DNA from: Mermis nigrescens
Taxonomy: Eukaryota > Nematoda > Enoplea > Mermithida > Mermithidae
Direction: 5' to 3'
Assembly (NCBI GenBank): GCA_036768485.1
Contig: JAVLUZ010000812.1
Span: 124,001-188,000, forward strand
DNA length: 64,000 nucleotides
The notes below the pieces were generated by a model that saw only the letters and a program-made list of their open reading frames with translations, searched no databases and had not been told where the DNA came from. Below, in pieces: positions 41,737 through 53,318 of the stretch (its first letter is position 1; each line of letters begins with the position of its first letter). A program made the position numbers and the translations under genes.

Positions 41737-43207
41737 CTTAACAGGCGAAAGATTCAAAAATTTGTATTTTTGTAAAATCAACTTTTGCTTACCTATATGT
41801 AGGTATGTATTTCTCACTTGCCTTTGTGTGCGCCAAAAAATATTTAACATTCGTTCATATTCATTCCTTTTAAAAGTACGTACCCAACTATCTTTATTTT
41901 TAGCATAGGCAATTTCAAAACGATACTTTTTATAGCTTTTAGGTGGAAAATTTTTTTTAACCTTTGACTTTATGATTTTAATGGATAAAGCATGTCAAAA
42001 AACGTCAAAAATGCGGATTTTGCGAGCTATCCCGACAAAGTTTTCGAGGTAGGTAAAGACAATTTTTTGTTGGTTCCGCCCCTTCCTCATCGGACTACAT
42101 AGGAACTGAAATATTTGTAACAAATACTTAAGTTTCATTTGTTTTTTCACCATCTGGCAAATAAATTTTTTTGGCCAAGTCGTATGTTTCAATCACCTAC
42201 CTTAGTAGCAAAGTAGAATACATAAGATAAGTGTAGCCAGGATTTTCGCCAGGGGGAATCGAAAAATTTTTTTCCATCTAATAAACCCATTAAAACGGGC
42301 GGGACCGTGTTTTTGGACTTTTCACGTTGTCCTGCACTATTTAAGCAATAATAAATTTTTTTTTTAATTTTCCACGTTTCAGACGGAAAAATGCTCATTA
42401 TGCGCTCGAAGCGTTAATCCTACAATAAAACGATAGAAACTGCCAAAAGATAGATGAAATCGGCGCTTCTTTTTCGATTTGACATCGCAGATCAGTATCA
42501 TGCAGATGCAGCTATGTTGCTCATTTCTTGGACGTGTCGAAATTTTCACCGGAGGGGAATGCCCCTTTTTCAAACTTTATTTATATTTCATATTTTACAT
42601 TTATTTTAAATATATTTTATATTATATTTACATGTATTTTAAATATATTTTATAAATATAAATAAGTATAAATATATTTTCTAAAAATTCAAAATTTCAA
42701 AACTACCAATATTTTTCGAAAACGTCTTAAAACCTGTTTTTGGGTGACAAAACATATACCACTACTGTCGTTAAGCATAGGAATCCAATTTTCAAGGGTC
42801 TCGAAAAAACTATCAAAATGGTGACAAGTCAACATATTAATCAAACCAACCTGACAAACACCGTTTTTTCCTAGCGATTTGGTTCACAAGTGAACCATAC
42901 ACAAAAATTTTTTACAGAAAGATTAAAAAATGGTGTTTCTCCGTCATTTCACCATTTTTGAGACAATTTTTTGACCTTTGAAAAATCTTGCACCCCCAGC
43001 AAATCACCTGATTAAAGCAAAAACAGTTTGAAGTGACTGACTGAGCAGGATAATAAGTAAACAGGCACACGATTAAAGCAAAGACAGTTTGAATTGATTC
43101 ACTAAGCATGACAATAAGCAAAATTCACTCAATTCCCACAGCACACGATCTAAAACGCATTTTTATAATAAAAAAGCTGCAATCGGCGCGGCGCGACCTA
43201 AGCATCA
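41737..43207. other. Intergenic DNA
   Basis: No gene is seen. GTGTAGCCAGGATTTTCGCC at 42232-42251 belongs to the dispersed GTGGCGGATC-like motif group. The stretch 42580-42690 is made of repeated TATTTTAAATATA words. 42920-43000 is a worn reverse family B fragment (TGGTGTTTCTCCGTCATTTC ... CTTGCACCCCC). 43000-43110 holds two loose copies of AGCAAARACAGTTTGAAKTGA. Confidence 0.45.
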
Positions 43208-43215
43208 ATAGGAAG

Positions 43216-43959
43216 CAGTGTTTTTTTGTAGCAAGGTCCGTTTGTACATGTACAAAGATGGTCCCCAAAAGTCTTTGTACATTTTGTACATGCAAATTTT
43301 TGTGTACTATTATATAGTACAGTAGCGATTTTAGTGTGGTAAAACAGGGTTTTCGATCTTTGGTAGTGTATTTTAGCTAATTTCTAAGCTTCTGACGCCA
43401 AAAATTACTAAAAATTGTCTCAAAACGGCGCGGAGCGCCGAAAAGTTCGACATTTTTCCATTCTGAAAGCAAATTCTACCATTTTAAAGATACATAGGAC
43501 AAACAATTACTCATTTCGGCGCGAAGCGTCGAAAATTTTTGACAATTTTACACCTTTTCTTCCCAAGAATCTTTGTACGCTTTATAGGCACAAATTTTTG
43601 TTACTATAATATGGTAGAGTAGCGATTTTAGTAGGGTAAAAACAGAGTTGTTCGACTTTTGGTAGTGTATTTTAGCCAATTTATGGGTCTCTAAGAACAG
43701 AAATCACTAAGAATCGTCTTACACGGCGCGAAGCGCCGAAAATTTGACATTTTTCCTTTTGAAATGGAATTTCTGCCATTATAAAGATATATAGAACATA
43801 CAATTACTCATTTCGGCGCGAAGCGCTGAAAATTTCTGCGAATTTCAGACCTTTTTTGCAATTTTTGTCTTCCCAAAAATCTTTGTACATGTACAAAGAC
43901 GGTTCCGAAAAGTCTTTGTACATCGGGATAAATCTTTGCCGAATACAAAAAAAACACTG
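43216..43959 (+). mobile_element. Family D hAT-type MITE, complete with two inner modules, TSD ATAGGAAG
   Basis: The ends CAGTGTTTTTTTGTA and TACAAAAAAAACACTG are inverted repeats; the 8-bp duplication ATAGGAAG at 43208-43215 and 43960-43967 is exact. The inside has two tandem copies of a module of about 300 bp, each with TTTGTACATT.T.CA, CTAAAAATTGTCTCA or its like, and two hairpins (near 43425, 43520, 43724-43738 and 43815). It serves as the reference copy for the family. Confidence 0.93.
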
Positions 43960-43967
43960 ATAGGAAG

Positions 43968-44781
43968 TAATATAATTAAATCTATATGGTGCGTAGCGCC
44001 GAAAAATTTTTGAAATATTACCTCTGAAACGCATTTTCGCAATCCGCCCAAATCCATGCAGATGATAATTTTTAAATGCAGTGATTTTCTAGAGCGATTC
44101 GTCGATAAAAAATGCTTTAATCTGCGTGAGCGGCTTAAACATCAAATACAAGCATTGGAATTCAATCAATAAAATTTTGTAATTTTACCCATCTAGACAC
44201 CATTTTTTTCGACTTTTTGGTCTATTTGTCAACCAAAATTTTGGGAAATGGAAAAAATTTTGGGATTGGTTGGCATTTGTGGAAAATTTTTGTAATGTTA
44301 GAATGCGTTTTAGAGGGGTAAAACTTCGAAAAAATTTCGGCGCTTCGCGATAAATTGTTTCAATTCTTACTTGTTATTAATCTTTAAGCTGCGCCGCACC
44401 AATTGCAGCATTTTCATCGACAATCTGGTCTAGAACTTCACTACGTTTGAAAATCCTTATCTTCTGCACGGATTAGGTTAGTTTTTGTAATGCAAAAATG
44501 CGTTTTAGAGAGCTGAAATTTCAAAATTTTCTGCTGCTTCGTGCCATTTGATAAATTATAGTTTTTATTGTCAAAAGCGACTTCAGAATTGGCTGAAATG
44601 CTTTACTGAAGGAAGGAAATTCAAGTTTCAACACAAATGACGTATACTGATCCTGATATTTCTAGTAGAGCGCGAAATTTTTATACAAAAAAGTGCATCA
44701 AACACCGCTATTACATGTGTACATAGGATTTTCTACTTACAAGACACTGATTTTTTAACATAGGCGCTCCATTTTTAACGT
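43968..44781. other. Intergenic DNA with single hairpin motifs
   Basis: GGTGCGTAGCGCCG at 43987-44000 and TTTCGGCGCTTCGCG near 44336-44350 are further hairpin relics of families A/D. No gene is seen. Confidence 0.45.
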
Positions 44782-44789
44782 TTTTAGAC

Positions 44790-45083
44790 CATAGGTGGGC
44801 AGCACTGAAATTCTGGGGAGTTTGAAAAAATTTCTGGAGGAGGAGTGAAAAAATTTTTAAAGGTCAAAAAATGGTCTTAAAAGTGATGGTCGTATGGCGA
44901 AAAAAAGCACCATTTTTCGACGTTTCTCATCGAGCACTATCCAATGGACAATCAAAAAATTGCTTAAAAAAGCAACAACAAAAATTTCTGGGGGGGGGGT
45001 ATTTTTGATTTCTGGGGGGGGGGGGGGGGTATTTCAACTTCTGGGGGGGGTGCATACCCCCCCAAACCCCACGCCCATGTGTA
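44790..45083 (+). mobile_element. Family B MITE, TSD TTTTAGAC, very long G-runs
   Basis: Exact 8-bp duplication TTTTAGAC at 44782-44789 and 45084-45091. Starts CATAGGTGGGCAGCAC, ends CACGCCCATGTGTA. It holds G-runs of about 10, 15 and 8 in a row (44990-45055), the longest in the window. Confidence 0.92.
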
Positions 45084-45091
45084 TTTTAGAC

Positions 45092-45661
45092 CTCTCAAAA
45101 AACGTGGGAAAAGGGTGGAAAAAGTGGAAAAATTTTTGGGTCTGGTCTATAATGTCAATCAAATCGCTGGGGGAAAAGCGGTGATCTAGAACGCATTTTT
45201 GCATAAAAATTTTCCACAATGTGTGCCAAGCCATAAATCTTTTTCCACATTTCGAAATTATGGTTTACAAAAACCCTAAATGTGGAAAAAACGGTGTTTA
45301 ATATCTGTTTTGGTAAAATCTTTTAAGAAAATCTTAGAAAATCTTAGCTTTGTCATTAGGCAAACGGATCACGTTCACGTTACGCATCAAAACACAGTTC
45401 TGCACAAAAAGTATTAGTTGCTTACAAAAACGGGAATTTTTGGTGAATATGCATACCGAACCAAATTTAGCAAATGATACACCTTCCGGTAGACCTCGAT
45501 GAGACGATCATTTTAAAAAAATTTTGCGTGGGTTTCATTTCCGGTCAAGAGTTACAGCCATTTGAAGTTTTCATTTTCCGTTCATTCGTCTTATCCATGT
45601 ATGTTAATATTTTCTTTCGACTTAGCGAATAAATTGTTCTTGTTGTTGTTGTTGTTGTTGA
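45092..45661. other. Spacer ending in a GTT microsatellite
   Basis: No gene is seen. A (TTG)n run of about 30 bases at 45630-45660 forms the left flank of the 3-kb inverted-repeat element. Confidence 0.5.
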
Positions 45662-45906
45662 AAGGCACTGATTACTGGCCAATGTTGGCCCCGAATTTTT
45701 CGTTAAAGGCCAATATTGGCCAATAACGCGTGCATTAGGGGCCAATATTATTAAAAATACAGTATATAATGATAAACATATTATGTAGAAAAATTAGAAC
45801 CTGCTGAAAAAATAATATTTACATTCAAGTAAATGTTTAAGTGAGTTTCAACCTACTGTAAAGCGTAAGATATCACACGCCGAATCTGTATGACCAGAAT
45901 TAAGTA

Positions 45907-46153
45907 TAGTCTGTTTCGTTTATTGGAAAGCTTTTCCGCTGAATTTAGTCCGCATAAACCAGGCCACTAAAGTGACCTATAAGTACATACCTTATATGAT
46001 GCAGTCTTGCCTCTTAGCAGTATCAAAGATCATAATGCAACTCGATATTCTATAGAATAAAGGTAGGTACCTATTTGCTGTCGCATTAGTATATAACACT
46101 TTTGTAGCCACTTTAAACTTTTCAAAAAACCCTCGATCAAATGAAACACACTA
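45907..46153. mobile_element. Family E MITE, TA-flanked
   Basis: The ends TAGTCTGTTTCGTTTATTGG and the inverse of TAGTGTGTTTCATTTGATCG lie at 45907 and 46153, each bordered by TA. 247 bp, non-coding. Confidence 0.82.
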
Positions 46154-46186
46154 TACATAGTTGCGTCATAGGTACCTTTATACGTA

Positions 46187-47961
46187 TAGTCTGTTTCATT
46201 TATCCGAGAGCTTTTTCAGTGAATGATTTCGACGGCTACAGTAATCCTTTTTTCTTATTTACTGTAGGTCGCTAGATAGCACTGTAGCTACGTAGCAAAG
46301 AAGGGTTTTTCAATTACATTTTTAGCGGCATAATGTAGATAGTGTATCTACACGAGCCGTTACTTGTACGGCCTTTGCGCACCTTAGTGCGCCAATTCAG
46401 ACCATCCGGTCGTGTGTTTCCACTTTGGCGACCCAGCCATATTTTCAGATCGACGATATGACATGCGGAGGCATTCCGACCACGCAGTGTCAATTGGTTG
46501 GACTCTTGTCGCTAGGTGTCGCGAGGGATACTATGATGCGACCTTTATACTGTGGAACACCCCACAAGTCCCCTATCACTTTTCACATTTAAAACATAGG
46601 CGACATGACCGCTATTCACGTTGAGCCTGTGCGGAGACCTGGAAAATCTATGTGCAAGAAGCACACAATTTTTGTCATAAACACATTTTACAGTATTTCT
46701 TTCTTCTATTACTGTGGGCCAATCCCCCTTAGGATCATGAGTTGGTTGGTGCCAGTTTGGCTTTTGTTTTTGCGGCGTGTCAACTCCGACTTTATTAGCG
46801 CCATTCATTGTACATTGTTTTAATTCGGTAAAAGCACAAAAATCCACTGCTTAGGGGAGCATTATATCGCAAGCAGTCAGGAATTGGGATCAGGCCGGCC
46901 ATAGCTTTATTTCTTGCCGGATTTCGTTGGGTAAAGTCTTTATTTATCATTTCGTGCAAAATTCATAATTCCTTTTTCAAACCAAAAATCTATAAAAATT
47001 ATTAAATAATTTTTATAGTGGATGACAGCCCGGAATAGAGCTCTTTGTTGTTGCGTTTTAAGTACAGAGTGCTGTTGGAACGAGAATTCGTAAGTAGTTT
47101 CGCCATAGGTAATCTAGTGCGAAACCTTTTCAATTCTTTTCGCGAAAAATTATTCTTTTGGTCTAAAAAGGTCTAAGGACCTAGGGCGAATTCCGGGATT
47201 ATCTAATTACTCCTGGTTAAGATCTGCGGTCGGCATCTCCTTCCCATAATCTCCATAGGTACCGGACCAATTACATCCGTGGAGATTTTAGGCAGTAGGT
47301 ATTCAGGGTCAGTTTGGAAGAGTGCAGGTTTTTACCGCAGCTTCTTGACCAGCGCTAGGTATAGCATAGGTACTTAGGTAAGTCCCGAAGGTACTTACGG
47401 GGGTTCGCTGCTTTCGTAGTTGTTGTGTGTTGGGTATCTTCTCTGACGGCATGCTGTCTGTTTAGTTATCCGTACATACTTCAAGTGCTAAATCAGCCAA
47501 CTCATTTGCGCGCGCTAAGATACTCCAACAACTCGAAGGTGGACGGAACCCACCTAAGTTACAATAATTAATTCTCGTCTTCCAGCAGATCAATCAACTT
47601 ATAGATAAAATCACGTATTCAGCTAATCCTAAGTTGACATTTTAAACACAATAGACTAAGATGCTAAGAAACGCCGCGAACTTCCGCATGGCTCAGTGGT
47701 AGAACGTCCGCTTGTCGTCGAAGCAACCCGGGTTCGATTCCAGCCGACAGCTTTTTATTCAGCGCACTTACTGTAGCATGTCCAAGCGCTGATTAAATGC
47801 CTAAATTAAATTTATATGGACGGATTAGTGCATTTAAAATGGAAGAATTCCAGCCACTCGCCCTCACTGAGCTGATTTGCCCAATTACAGTAAATCGTCT
47901 TGTTTCGCTTGTAGCCCTTAAAAAATTGACTAAAAAGCTCTCGAATAAATGAAACAGACTA
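46187..47961. mobile_element. Long family E element (1.78 kb), TA-flanked
   Basis: The ends carry TAGTCTGTTTCATTTAT then CGAGAGCTTTTT, inverted at the right (AAAAAGCTCTCGAATAAATG), about 32 bp with one mismatch; TA on both sides. Further in, CTACAGTAATCC pairs with its partner near 47890. The inside holds a tRNA-like sequence at 47690 and no transposase. It may be a longer relative from which the short family E MITEs derive, or a MITE with captured DNA. Confidence 0.8.
47682..47752 (+). ncRNA. tRNA-like sequence (probable SINE head or tRNA pseudogene)
   Basis: The A-box-like TGGCTCAGTGGTAGAACG and B-box GGGTTCGATTCC sit at tRNA spacing, with a CCCGGGTTCGATTCC T-arm. The 5' and 3' acceptor halves do not pair well (TTCCGCA against GCCGACA), so it is not a working tRNA. 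A downstream tail (GCGCTGATTAAATGCCTAAATTAAA) partly recurs after a similar B-box at 49485. Confidence 0.5.
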
Positions 47962-48027
47962 TACCTATTGTCCTGCTACATAGGTAGGTAACCTCTACCT
48001 AGCTATTTGAAATCGCATACTGACATG

Positions 48028-48286
48028 CACATCTGGGCGTGGGGGGTTTGGGGGGTATGCACCCCCAGAAACCAAAATACTCCCCAGAAATCAAAATAAC
48101 CCCCCAGAATTCAATTTTTGAAATTTTTTTCGTTTTTTTCGAAATTTTTTGATTCCAATGGATAGTGCTTGATTAGAAACGTCGAAAAATGGTGTTTTAT
48201 CGCCATACCACCATTTTTAAGGCCATTTTTTGACCTTCAAAAAATTTTGCACACCCCCCCCCGGAATTTTCTCGCTGCCCACTATG
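48028..48286 (-). mobile_element. Family B MITE, TSD CTGACATG
   Basis: Exact 8-bp duplication CTGACATG at 48020-48027 and 48287-48294. Starts CACATCTGGGCGTGGGGGG, ends GCTGCCCACTATG. Nested in the 3-kb inverted-repeat element. Confidence 0.93.
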
Positions 48287-48537
48287 CTGACATGGCATTA
48301 TAATATTTATGCACACATGTACGTACATATGTATTTATGTGAGTACATATGTAGGATTTTGCAATACGTTAGGCAAACCAACGACAATTAGAAATACCTA
48401 CCATACAATTCAAACTACTTAGGCATAAAAGATAGCATAAGCAATCTCTTTCAAACAAAAAATAGCAACTGCGTATACATAGGTACTGTATATAACAGAT
48501 AGCATTAGTATCATTCTTCAGATTATTGGTCACGGTT

Positions 48538-48606
48538 TCGCTAATGTCGCAGTGTGCGCGCGTGAGTTTACCATCACGAAAGTACGGGGTTCGAAACTCA
48601 CGGATG
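48538..48606 (+). ncRNA. Weak tRNA-like sequence
   Basis: GGGGTTCGAAACTC at about 48585 is a good B-box and GAGTTTACCATCACG precedes it, but the A-box (TTCGCTAATGTCGCAG) is poor. It is a possible tRNA-derived SINE. Confidence 0.3.
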
Positions 48607-48934
48607 TGCAGCTTTTTAAGAATTTTAAATCTTGCAAAAATTGGCCCCTAATGCACGCGTTATTGGCCAATATTGGCCTTTAACGAAAAATTCGGGGCCA
48701 ACATTGGCCAATAATCAGTGCCTTGTTGAAATCCAGCTCCAGAAACTCTATCGATTGATGTACTGCTTGCAACTTTTTCGTTTGGTACACATATTCGCCA
48801 GTTTAGCCCAAAAACGTGCCACATGAAAGTACCAGTGCTAAAAACTGCCAAAAACGCCGGACCCCGTAGAAAAGTGGCAAAATGGCACCAAGAAAGTTCC
48901 AACCTGGTAACACTGGATGTTGCTTGCAGCTGTT

Positions 48935-49100
48935 TAGGCTGTTTCACACAAGTTCGGTATAACTTTCAAAACTCGCACTCCGACAATAAGCTGACAGATT
49001 GCGATTATAGCATTGATCTGTTATATAATTATCGTAACCCTCCGCTTACTGTCGATCGAAATTTTTAGAATTTGAGCTCGAAGTTATGTGAAACAGACTA
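48935..49100. mobile_element. Family E MITE, short
   Basis: The ends TAGGCTGTTTCACACAAGTT and GTTATGTGAAACAGACTA are inverted with a few mismatches. The body (CAATAAGCTGACAGATTG, ATAGCATTGAT) matches the copy at 52358-52523 in reverse. Confidence 0.78.
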
Positions 49101-49758
49101 AAAGCGTTCGTCATACAGTAAATAATCAAGCGTGATAGTCACAGCACACATCTAGCATGATAATCTTTGAAAAATCCAAGTAGTACCGCGATAAAACACC
49201 ATATGTAGTATGTTTTGATTCCAGACGGTCCATTTTTCGCTTAACGGCTATGTTATTACTGTATTGAAATATTTTATTGTTCAGATTGTCGCGGCAGTTT
49301 GTTAGACGCGCCACATGTTAAACAAAGCATATTCAACATGATTAAGACGAGTTTGGAGCAATCACCTGCTACGAGAGCATAATTGAAGAAGCCATTTTTG
49401 CTGAAAAAACTAATTCAGTAATATGACTTAAGCGAAAATGGGCTGCTTGGAATGGAACGGAGCTATAGCTTTGCAACAGAAGATGTCAAGTTCGATTCTG
49501 GCCGATTATCTTCCTAAACAATACATACGCGCGTTTACGTGCACCACAGCGCCTAAATTAAACATTAGTTCAGTGTCCCGAAATATAATTTTTAGGAGCT
49601 AATAACGTATGTAAAGCAGACTAGCCAACCAAAATGGAAAACTGACCCAGATTGCCAAAGCACAAGGTCTAAGAGCCAAATAACGTAATAGACGGTAGCC
49701 AACCGGATGAAAGCCCTGCCGCTGATTGACTCGAATTTTACTGCTTTCGAATCACCTA
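49101..49758. other. Intergenic DNA with a tRNA-like fragment
   Basis: AAGTTCGATTCTGGCC at 49480-49500 resembles a B-box and is preceded by GAAAATGGGCTGCTTGGAATGGA, also seen at 32199. No gene is seen. Confidence 0.4.
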
Positions 49759-49990
49759 TAGTCCGTTTCATTTAACTTTGAGCTTCTTGAAAAAATTTGA
49801 AATGCCTACAAAAGTGATTTAAACTAACACCTTACTTCTGATGTTCTACAGTATATCGGAGTTACTGTGAGACGCAAGCCACTGTCAAACTGCATCGGCT
49901 GCAGCTATCCAAATGCTGAACCACTTTTTGTAGCCTGATTCATGCGAATTAAATTCAAAAGGAAACCACAAAGTTAAATTAAACTGACTA
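49759..49990. mobile_element. Family E MITE, TA-flanked
   Basis: The ends TAGTCCGTTTCATTTAACTT and AAGTTAAATTAAACTGACTA are inverted, with TA on both sides. 232 bp. Confidence 0.82.
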
Positions 49991-51876
49991 TAACATAATA
50001 CTGTATTAAAAATCTGTCAACAATTTTGAAGCAGGCTATATGTAAATGTTTTAATGTCTTTTTATGGTAAAATGGATATAGCTTGATTTAAAACGTCCAA
50101 AAAATTCTATGTAAGTGTGTTTTCAGCTCCTATGATCTAATTTTTGATGCCTTTTATCTGTAGAAACTTTTGAAATCTCAGGTCTCGCCTCACGCAATTT
50201 AGGCGAAGCCAGTGGCGAACCTAGGATTTTTCTAAGGGGAGGGACGGTAACCCAACTTTTTCAAAGACTGTAGGTCCACAAATTTGCCTTCCACGTGCAA
50301 AATAACGTTTTTCGGCGATACTTTTTATAATCACTCTTGATCCAACATTTTTTTGAAGAAATTTTTATATTTTCGACAATGTTGTGCAAAAAAATCATTC
50401 AATCTTTTTGACTTTAGCAAAATTCCGTGCGAAGCGCCATCGTAAAGTTTAGGCGGAAGGACGTTTAGAAGCTTGATTTACTGCTCAATTTCCTGTATTT
50501 TAGGCATTTGACAAGAAACGTCGAAAATTTTCAAAAGTTATGCTTGAAAATAACAGAAATATATGCTGAAATAGTTCCTTGTGCTCCTGAAATTGTTTTA
50601 AAACCTATTCCATGAACAAAAAATGGCTTCGATGCTGCCGAAAAAGTAAATAATTGTAATTAATAGGTAACCCGGCGCAGAGCGCCGAAAAATTTGAACA
50701 ATTACGATCACTGACGCCAAAAATCATTGCAAATCACATACCCATTCTTTGTCTTGCCAACTTTTTTTGACCAATAGGGAGGTGGCGACCGCGACCGCGC
50801 CCTCCCACGCCCCACTCCCCTCAAATCCGCCCCAAGACGCAGCCCATGTACATTTACATGTGCTGGAGGTAGGTAAAGTGCCGCTCAAAAGTTTAGGGCC
50901 ACTCTTGATTGATTAGTCCAAAATCCATTGAGTTTTCAAATCGCTTTTAACTGTGAAATTGAAAGGCCTAAATTTCACTTTGAAAAAGTTTCTGGATCAG
51001 TTTTTTCCGCTGATTTCAAAAACTTCAGTCATTTTTAATTTTGTTCACTACTAGCTGATTTATTACGGGTTGATTCCGCTCCATTTTGCTGGTCTTTTGA
51101 TCAAAAATCGCGTCTATCTTTAAGGATACTAAACTATTCCAAAGAGTGATACCCGGATGTTTCAATATACGTAATGTGTCATACAAAACAAACATAAGAA
51201 ACACAAACAGTTCGATTCCTTCACTGATCTTCCTCGACCCGGGGCGGTCCTCTAAATTGGCCACTAAAGAACTATGTGGTCTAAAGCGAACTTCTTTAAA
51301 AATTGGAGTCTGACCGCTCCTGACATGCAGGGTGAATTGTCTATCGATTGTGGACCATTGGTTTTGATGCAGACAATTGGTCGATATCTTTGCCGTATAA
51401 TTGAATCGTCATAAAAAGTCTTTTTGCGATCGAGTTTAATAGAAAAAACGTATTGATTTTTGCTCAAAATTTCGTTCGTTGGACTTTTCTCGATTGTTCA
51501 AAGGTTTCTTTTTCTTGGGTAGTGATATTTGATTATGTTACTTTGAAATTAAGGGGTTTTGTCCGCAGACGTTCAGACAAAAAATAAAATCTCAAATGCA
51601 TGGCCGGAAGCGTCAAACACAGAAGAGAATGCAGTGCTTTGGTCTGGAGTCCATTTGGAGCCATGATGCTTTGATTTGGTTTTATTTTCTTCCAACCCAA
51701 AATTTACAACCACTTCGTAAATTTGCTTAATTAAGTAGCACTTGGTTCCTTCTTTAGTGACTGCCGCAGAAAAAAACATTCAAGACATTTTTTTCCAGAA
51801 GGGTGATGATCCAAAACACAAGGCAAAAACCATTGTAGCATATTTTGTGGGGAAGTATTGCCGTTATTATTCTGAC
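49991..51876. other. Intergenic DNA
   Basis: No gene is seen. The motif AGTGGCGAACCTAGGATTTTTC at 50211-50232 starts a G-run segment that probably ends at the C-run near 50790-50840 (CCCCACTCCCC), with hairpin relics GTGCGAAGCGCC (50428) and CGGCGCAGAGCGCCG (50671) inside; this may be one element of about 640 bp. GTGCCGCTCAAAAGTTTAGGGCCAC at 50878-50902 has an inverted partner GTGGCCTTAAACTTTTGAGCGTCAC at 52326-52350, so 50880-52350 may be one larger inverted-repeat element holding a family B copy. Confidence 0.5.
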
Positions 51877-52118
51877 CACACATGGGCGAAGTTGAAATAC
51901 CCCCCAGAAGTTGAAATACCCCCAGAAATCAAAATACCCCCCAGAATTCAAATTTTACAAAAATTTTTTTGCTTTTTCAGCGATTTTTTGATGCCATTGA
52001 ATAGTGCTTGATGAGAAACGTCGAAAAATGGTGTTTTTTCGCCATACGACCACTTTTAAGACCATTTTTTGACCTTTGAAAAATTCACCCCCCAGAATTT
52101 TGTTGCTGCCCACCTATG
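51877..52118 (-). mobile_element. Family B MITE, TSD ATTCTGAC
   Basis: Exact 8-bp duplication ATTCTGAC at 51869-51876 and 52119-52126. Starts CACACATGGGCGAAG, ends GCTGCCCACCTATG. Confidence 0.93.
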
Positions 52119-52357
52119 ATTCTGACCCTACAGTCCCAGGAACTCAATCCAATTAAAAATATTTGAAGCTAAAGGCTATCGGATTTCCTTTTAGTCGATT
52201 CTTTTTTGTTGACTGTTAATTAATGGTACTTGTTATTTATGGTTCTGTTCAATTTAGAAATTCTTGAACAATAATTAGTTAAGAAGAATTCACGAATAAA
52301 TTAGACACTGCGTTAAAATCGTGTGTGGCCTTAAACTTTTGAGCGTCACTGTACCTA

Positions 52358-52523
52358 TAGTCTGTTTCACATAAGTTTGGGCATAAATTTCAGGAATTTT
52401 TTCGAAAGTTAGCCGACGGATTACGACAATTATATATCAAATCAATGCTGTAATCACAATCTGTCGGCTTATTGTCCGACACACTTTCTAAAATTTATGC
52501 CCAAACTTGTGTGAAATAGACTA
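52358..52523. mobile_element. Family E MITE, near-palindromic, TA-flanked
   Basis: The ends TAGTCTGTTTCACATAAG and CTTGTGTGAAATAGACTA are inverted with TA on both sides. Arms of about 40 bp continue (TTTGGGCATAAATTT with AAATTTATGCCCAAA). 166 bp. Confidence 0.85.
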
Positions 52524-52930
52524 TACAGGTGTATGTAGGTAGGTACCACCTACTTACCTATGTACATAATATCTAGCGAGAAATTGTTTTTTATTTACAC
52601 TTGTGTTAATCAAATTAAGATGGCATTTAGAAACAAGCTTATCAGTCATTTGTAATGACATCACTTTTTGATAGCTGCACAAGGATTGTCCACCCCGATA
52701 GCACGAGGTGCTAATAAATCTAACTAGGTCAATCATATGAGTCCTTTTTTCTTGCACCTTCCTAATTATTTCGTGTCTACTAGAAATTTTGTCAATGATA
52801 ACCTACATACTACGGAAGTTCTGAAGTTTTCTTATGTTCGCTATTCTTGTGGTATCACCTACTCTATATAGATGACCACATTTAGAGTGATAAAATTTAT
52901 AATTTTATAATCATTTTATACTAACCCTCT
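52524..52930. other. Region upstream of the first MIOX exon found
   Basis: The short first MIOX exon with the start codon should lie here or further left; I could not identify it. No repeat recognised. Confidence 0.4.
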
Positions 52931-53253
<323 letters not shown>

Positions 53254-53318
53254 CTAGGTGAACCAATTATGTAAGTGTGCAAATTTGATAATAATAATCA
53301 AATAATACACTTGCTTAG

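Larger units (their letters stand above)
45662..48724. mobile_element. 3.06-kb element with 84-bp terminal inverted repeats
   Basis: The ends 45662-45745 and 48641-48724 are inverted copies with about one mismatch, starting AAGGCACTGATTA and holding the palindromes TGGCCAATGTTGGCC and GGCCAATATTGGCC, then AACGCGTGCATTAGGGGCC. The flanks GTTGA on both sides suggest a 5-bp duplication, though the left one lies in a TTG microsatellite. It contains nested elements (45907-46153, 46187-47961, 48028-48286) and no transposase frame. Its superfamily is not clear. Confidence 0.85.

Noticed and set aside
46412..46847. Opposed frames within the long family E element
   Set aside because: No domain on either strand and located inside a non-autonomous transposon.
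47682..47752. Calling this a functional tRNA
   Set aside because: The acceptor stem halves do not pair; only the internal promoter boxes look tRNA-like.
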